NCBI RefSeq assembly: GCF_037975245.1
Contig: NC_092569.1
Location: forward strand, 33,501,668-33,565,667
DNA from: Apostichopus japonicus
Taxonomy: Eukaryota > Echinodermata > Holothuroidea > Aspidochirotida > Stichopodidae
Length of the DNA: 64,000 nucleotides
Direction: 5' to 3'
Below the pieces are notes generated by a model. That model had not been told where the DNA came from and made no database searches. It saw nothing but the letters and a program-made list of their open reading frames with translations. Shown here piece after piece: positions 60,001 through 64,000 of this stretch (position 1 is its first letter; every line of letters begins with the position of its first letter). A program made the position numbers and the translations under genes.

Positions 60001-63000
60001 GGGGGGGGGGTTAAAGTTAAAAACATAAGCCATATTCTGGACATAGTTTGACAAGCAAATGTACATTTTCACCAATCATGAAAATAAATAAAAGGACATA
60101 AAATAACTGCATAGGGACGTTTTAATGCGGAAACCATGTTTAAACAATAAAAAAAAACTTAATTTTATTCTGCTTGTTTGTCCTAAAATAATTTTAATGT
60201 TCAACACTAAATGAAAATTCATTCATACATTCTTTTTTTTTCTTTCTTAAATTCAAATTGGGATATAATCTGTAACAGTAACATCAATGCAGGAACAAGT
60301 GAGACAACATAATTGCAGAGAGACAATTTCCACCGACAAATAAATTTCATTTCATTTTAATCGAGAACAACCTACTTTCTACATAATCCAGTTTCACAAC
60401 ATTTAAATGACAATCTGCAATAATTTGTCTCCAAGCTTTGGAATACAACGAGCTAGTTTATCGTGTTAAGAAATCAAAGGTTTAATACATATGCTAAATA
60501 CAAATGTGATAGGCGTAGTCAGCGACGTTCAGCCACACCCAACCCTTTTCGCTGGCCGTCATCACACCCTCCCACCTGACTCTCACCTTCCCGTCATGCT
60601 ACCATGTGGCTGGTCGGTGGAGTGTTAACCTTAACGTTCGTTTGTCGTTTTAAAGTAACATATAATCTAATTCGGTAGGGCCTATACAAAAGGAAAATTT
60701 TCCTATGCCTCAAACAACATGGATAATAGACTTTAAAAAATTAAACAAATTCATCAAATCTGTTACACTGTATCTAAATGTCGCTTTACTAGCACATGTT
60801 AGAAAAACTAGAAAGTATATCATAACACTTAAACAACTCCATACATGGTAATAATTCGCTTGAAACACTTTCGATTCACTGATTTGTTGAAAGATACCTA
60901 ATTAAATTCCTCCATATGATATTTTGTGGCTATCGTTCGAACGAGCAACATATTCAAGAAAAACACGACTTGTGACAATAAGATTACTGTGATTAACACA
61001 ATGATAAATGCAGATAGAACAGTATAACGTCTCACACAGTCTAAGTCATTGCTTCCTCAAAAGCGTTATCGGCATAAAAAGCTAATTTGGCTATATCCCA
61101 AAATATTCGTCTTTGACCGCGTCAATCTCTTTGTAACAATGGTACATAGTGTACCACTAGTGAAGCTAATATCGAAATTCGTAACTATTTCGATTCTATT
61201 GATTTTATTTTCATGACTTAAGTTACAGGCGATTTGATATTCTCGTATAAAAGGAACATATTCTTCTCCAAACCGTGATAAAGTAAATCTTGACATAATG
61301 AACGTGTTAACGCTATAATGACAAGATGACCCGTGTGCAGACGTTGTTTTAAAAAATCAAATATTTGATGGAGACAAAAATATATCAAAGAACTGTTGAC
61401 ATTTCAGGAAAGAACTAAAGCGTGTCCTTTTGTTTATTCAGACAGTTGTCTAAATTCACTTCATCTCCTGGAAATGCTATACAATATTTTTGTCTTGACA
61501 GATAACATCATAATTTCATGACAATTAAACTCCCATATACTCGTCTGTTCTGAAATATCAGTATTTGGAATTTACCAAACAAGAAAAATGTAAATGGTTA
61601 AGTTGCTAAAGATCATTCTTACTGTAACAAGTTTAAAGCCGACGAATTGTACAACATAAGGCAAAACAATTACAGAATTGTATTTTTTGATTGTCTTGGT
61701 CTGAAAGGAAGAAAACATTTCTTATTTCTTTGAAATCTTCCTCATTATTTTTTGTCCATTTTCTGATAAAATTCTTTATCTCTTGCCATTTTCATCATTA
61801 TCATGTAATAGAAGACAAATTTTAATGTTAAGTTTTCTATTATTTTTCTATACCACGTAAATTTGTAGAATTAGCGTTTAACTAGGTTGTCCTATATTCT
61901 CTAGTTCATAACGTACTGCTATATTGTAATAAATTTTAACTTTTAATGTTGTGAAATTTGCAATCAACTAAAAAACAATTAAGACAAAAATTATCGCAGA
62001 CTATGTTTTTACTATTTTACGCCTTATAGTTTAATACAACAAATGCATCCCCCTCAATCTCGTGCCTTAATGATTTGAATGGAGGTTTTTGTTTAGTAAG
62101 ATATACAAGTCTGTGACGAAGAACTTACCTTACATTTAAAATGACACCTTTTAAATCTCAGAGTTACCATTTGCTAAGTAATGATCAAGACACGGTAATC
62201 ATATTCCAACGAGAATAGCTGGGACGATATAAAAGATCCGTCCGTTTAATAAAGGACTGTTAAACACAAATGCGTTACATATCATGTCTGAAATGTTCTG
62301 TCAAAATATCACTTGAACAAAGAACATCTGTCTGCAATGAGCAACTAAGTTTAATTAAGGAAGCAGCCGGCTATTGCCTTTGTTCTTAACGTTAGATTAC
62401 ATATCTAATCCCGGAAAATGCCATTAATCTAATGTTTCCTGGATGGAAGTGGTAATATGAAGTTCAGTTCTGTTTTTATTGACTTGCAGACTAGATATCA
62501 ATTTCAGTAGAAGACTAACGAAACAACCACTGCTTTAATCTAAAACAAATCGGACCAGTTTGCCTAAATGTTGTTTCTTCCGATCGAATAGATTCATTTG
62601 ATCCTTCTTTTATTACGCAGGTTATCGTCAGTGCCGAGGTACGGTCTTCAGGTAGGTGTAGTAGTTATGCCATCCGAACTACCTTATTATGACAAGTAAC
62701 CTCTGTGAGTTATGTCAGCTATGTATTATAAATGTTAACACTAAGTTGGCCAGCTGAATGGCTAAAACATTGACTCTTTATAGTGTTTGCTCTAAATGTG
62801 TGTTTTTCAATCTTGTCACCATTTCCGAACATTTATTATGAGATTGATTTTCTCTGAGTCGCGTATTTTCGGTCTCTTCACATCCTACGTGCTACATCGA
62901 TATTTTCTCAGGTACGCTAAAAAAATGGGATTGGACTGTCTTCATGAGTCTTTTGATCTCACTTGGATAAGACTGATAACTACGGAAGTTTGATGAAAAC

Positions 63001-64000
63001 TAAATTCAAGTTATTTGGTCTTTGAATGTTTTATTGCAGGCTGAAAACTAATCAAAGCTAATGATTCAAAACAGTTACATCTGAGAATTCAATAACGATT
63101 ACCGTATATAATTTTATTCGCGAAATATTCTCCTATATTGCAGTTGAGTAATAGTTGCCATTTAAACTGATGTATAACCTTAACTCTTATGTAACGAAAC
63201 TAGTTCTCTTACAATTGGCTGAGAATCTATGGCAATACTTTCGTTAACTGAAATGATTTTTCAGTCCCAATAAAATGTTAACTTTGTTTTACTTTCCATA
63301 CAGGTTCTTCATACTTTGTTTTTCAACAACCTGCGTATCCGAGAGATTGCAAAGAAGTATCGAATGCATGTTCCTCTACCCACAATGCATCTGGAGTGTA
63401 CCTTATTAAACCAGATGGCTATCCAGAACCGTTTGAGGCTTACTGCGATAATGATCTTGATACTGGTGGTTGGACGGTATGGCTGATTACTTGATGTTTC
63501 CTTTTCAACTTGAAATAGATATGTAAAAAATTACTTTTTTACAATTTTGCATACAGTAATATATAGCGGTGTAATAAAAATCGTTATTTCAAATAGAATC
63601 TTGATATTTGTTATTGAAGCTAGTGTTTAAAACAATGATGTTATATATTTTGAAATTTAAGAACAGTGTAGTTCTTCTTCCAAGTAAACAGTAAACTTCT
63701 AGCCCACACACTATAAACTGAAGTTAGAAATATAAATTCTTATTTCTGTGTAATAATTGTTAGCAACAAATCGCATGCAGAATGGAACGTTAACACTTAA
63801 CTTCTCGTTGTAGGTACTACAGCGACGAAGATTAGATTCTGTTAAATTTAATAGAAGTTGGAAAGACTTCAGAAATGGATTTGGCTTTCTAGGGAGTGAG
63901 TTCTGGATCGGAAATGAGAAAATTGCCTACTTAACAAATCAAAAGCGGTACCAACTGAGAATGGACTTTGAGAACATTGCTGGAGAAACTTACTATGTAA
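56955..64000 (+). CDS. fibrinogen-related protein gene 3, 5' part (cut by window end)
   Basis: Exons 56955-57020 (signal peptide), 62621-62651 (31-nt linker), 63304-63476 (fibrinogen A part) and 63814 to beyond 64000 (B part). Lengths and phases of exons 2 and 3 equal those of genes 1 and 2, so this is the third member of the tandem family. It is clearly more diverged: QQPAYPRDCKEVSNACSSTH, YPEPFEAYCDND, then VLQRRRLDSVKFNRSWKDFR. Intron 1 is 5.6 kb. All splice sites seen are standard, and no stop interrupts the visible frame. Whether it keeps the TIL/EGF modules and second fibrinogen domain cannot be told here. Confidence 0.8.
57021..62620 (+). other. intron 1 of gene 3, 5.6 kb
   Basis: AT-rich, without recognisable coding sequence. 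It has a T18-G10 homopolymer junction near 59983-60010 and a locally C-rich patch near 60525-60620. Confidence 0.6.
62621..62651 (+). CDS. gene 3 exon 2 (31-nt linker exon)
   Basis: Acceptor TTACGCAG, donor TCAG|GTAGGT. Reads VIVSAEVRSS plus one base. Found by matching exon size and phase with the paralogues. Confidence 0.65.
63304..63476 (+). CDS. gene 3 exon 3: fibrinogen domain A part
   Basis: Acceptor CATACAG, donor ACG|GTATGG, 173 nt, phase 1 to 0. Residues SSYFVFQQPAYPRDC, GVYLIKPDGYPEPFEAYCDN and TGGWT. Confidence 0.85.
63814..64000 (+). CDS. gene 3 exon 4: fibrinogen domain B part, incomplete
   Basis: Acceptor TTGTAG, phase 0. Residues VLQRRRLDSVKFNRSWKDFR, NGFGFLGSEFWIGNEKIAYL and NQKRYQLRM. 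Continues past the window. Confidence 0.85.

Overview
This window is animal nuclear DNA. It is AT-rich, its genes are split into many small exons with GT/AG introns, and microsatellites, degenerate minisatellites, a LINE tail and many small DNA transposons fill the space between. Multidomain secreted fibrinogen-related proteins, frequent TAGGCCTA-type motifs and an intron-containing KDZ transposase suggest a marine deuterostome, most likely an echinoderm and possibly a holothurian. That placement is inference. No rRNA, tRNA, CRISPR or prokaryotic feature was seen.

The main content is a tandem family of three plus-strand fibrinogen-related genes. Gene 1 (exons 2-8, 3791-7832) enters from the left. 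Gene 2 (29917-42164) is complete, with nine exons and an open frame of 672 codons. Gene 3 (from 56955) runs off the right end after exon 4. All splice junctions given keep the frame. The encoded design is signal peptide, short linker, the N-terminal two thirds of a fibrinogen domain, a TIL-like cysteine module, two tandem EGF-like modules, then a complete fibrinogen domain. In gene 2 the last domain carries an 86-residue Cys/Tyr-rich insertion beside the calcium and ligand region. Genes 1 and 2 lie in an approximately 8.7 kb duplicated block (about 575-9310 and 33700-42690). Gene 1 appears dead: it has an in-frame stop in exon 6, has lost a TIL cysteine, and its terminal exon is deleted.

From 9.4 to 28.7 kb there are dispersed and tandem repeats, hAT-like MITEs and a minus-strand, intron-containing KDZ-family transposase gene (recognisable exons from 25297 down to 18666). 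Its possible promoter area is a CpG-richer stretch with repeated ATGGCGG motifs near 27.6-28.7 kb.

From 42.7 to 56.9 kb the sequence is mostly repeats. It holds an approximately 24-bp minisatellite next to a long TA array, and a segment inverted relative to 11 kb that carries two inserted terminal-inverted-repeat elements. Further right are a non-autonomous PIF/Harbinger-like element, a large AT-centred palindrome and a degenerate 'TTCATACAGTGTGTA' minisatellite. A few possible minus-strand exons of unknown identity lie at 50.9-52.3 kb.
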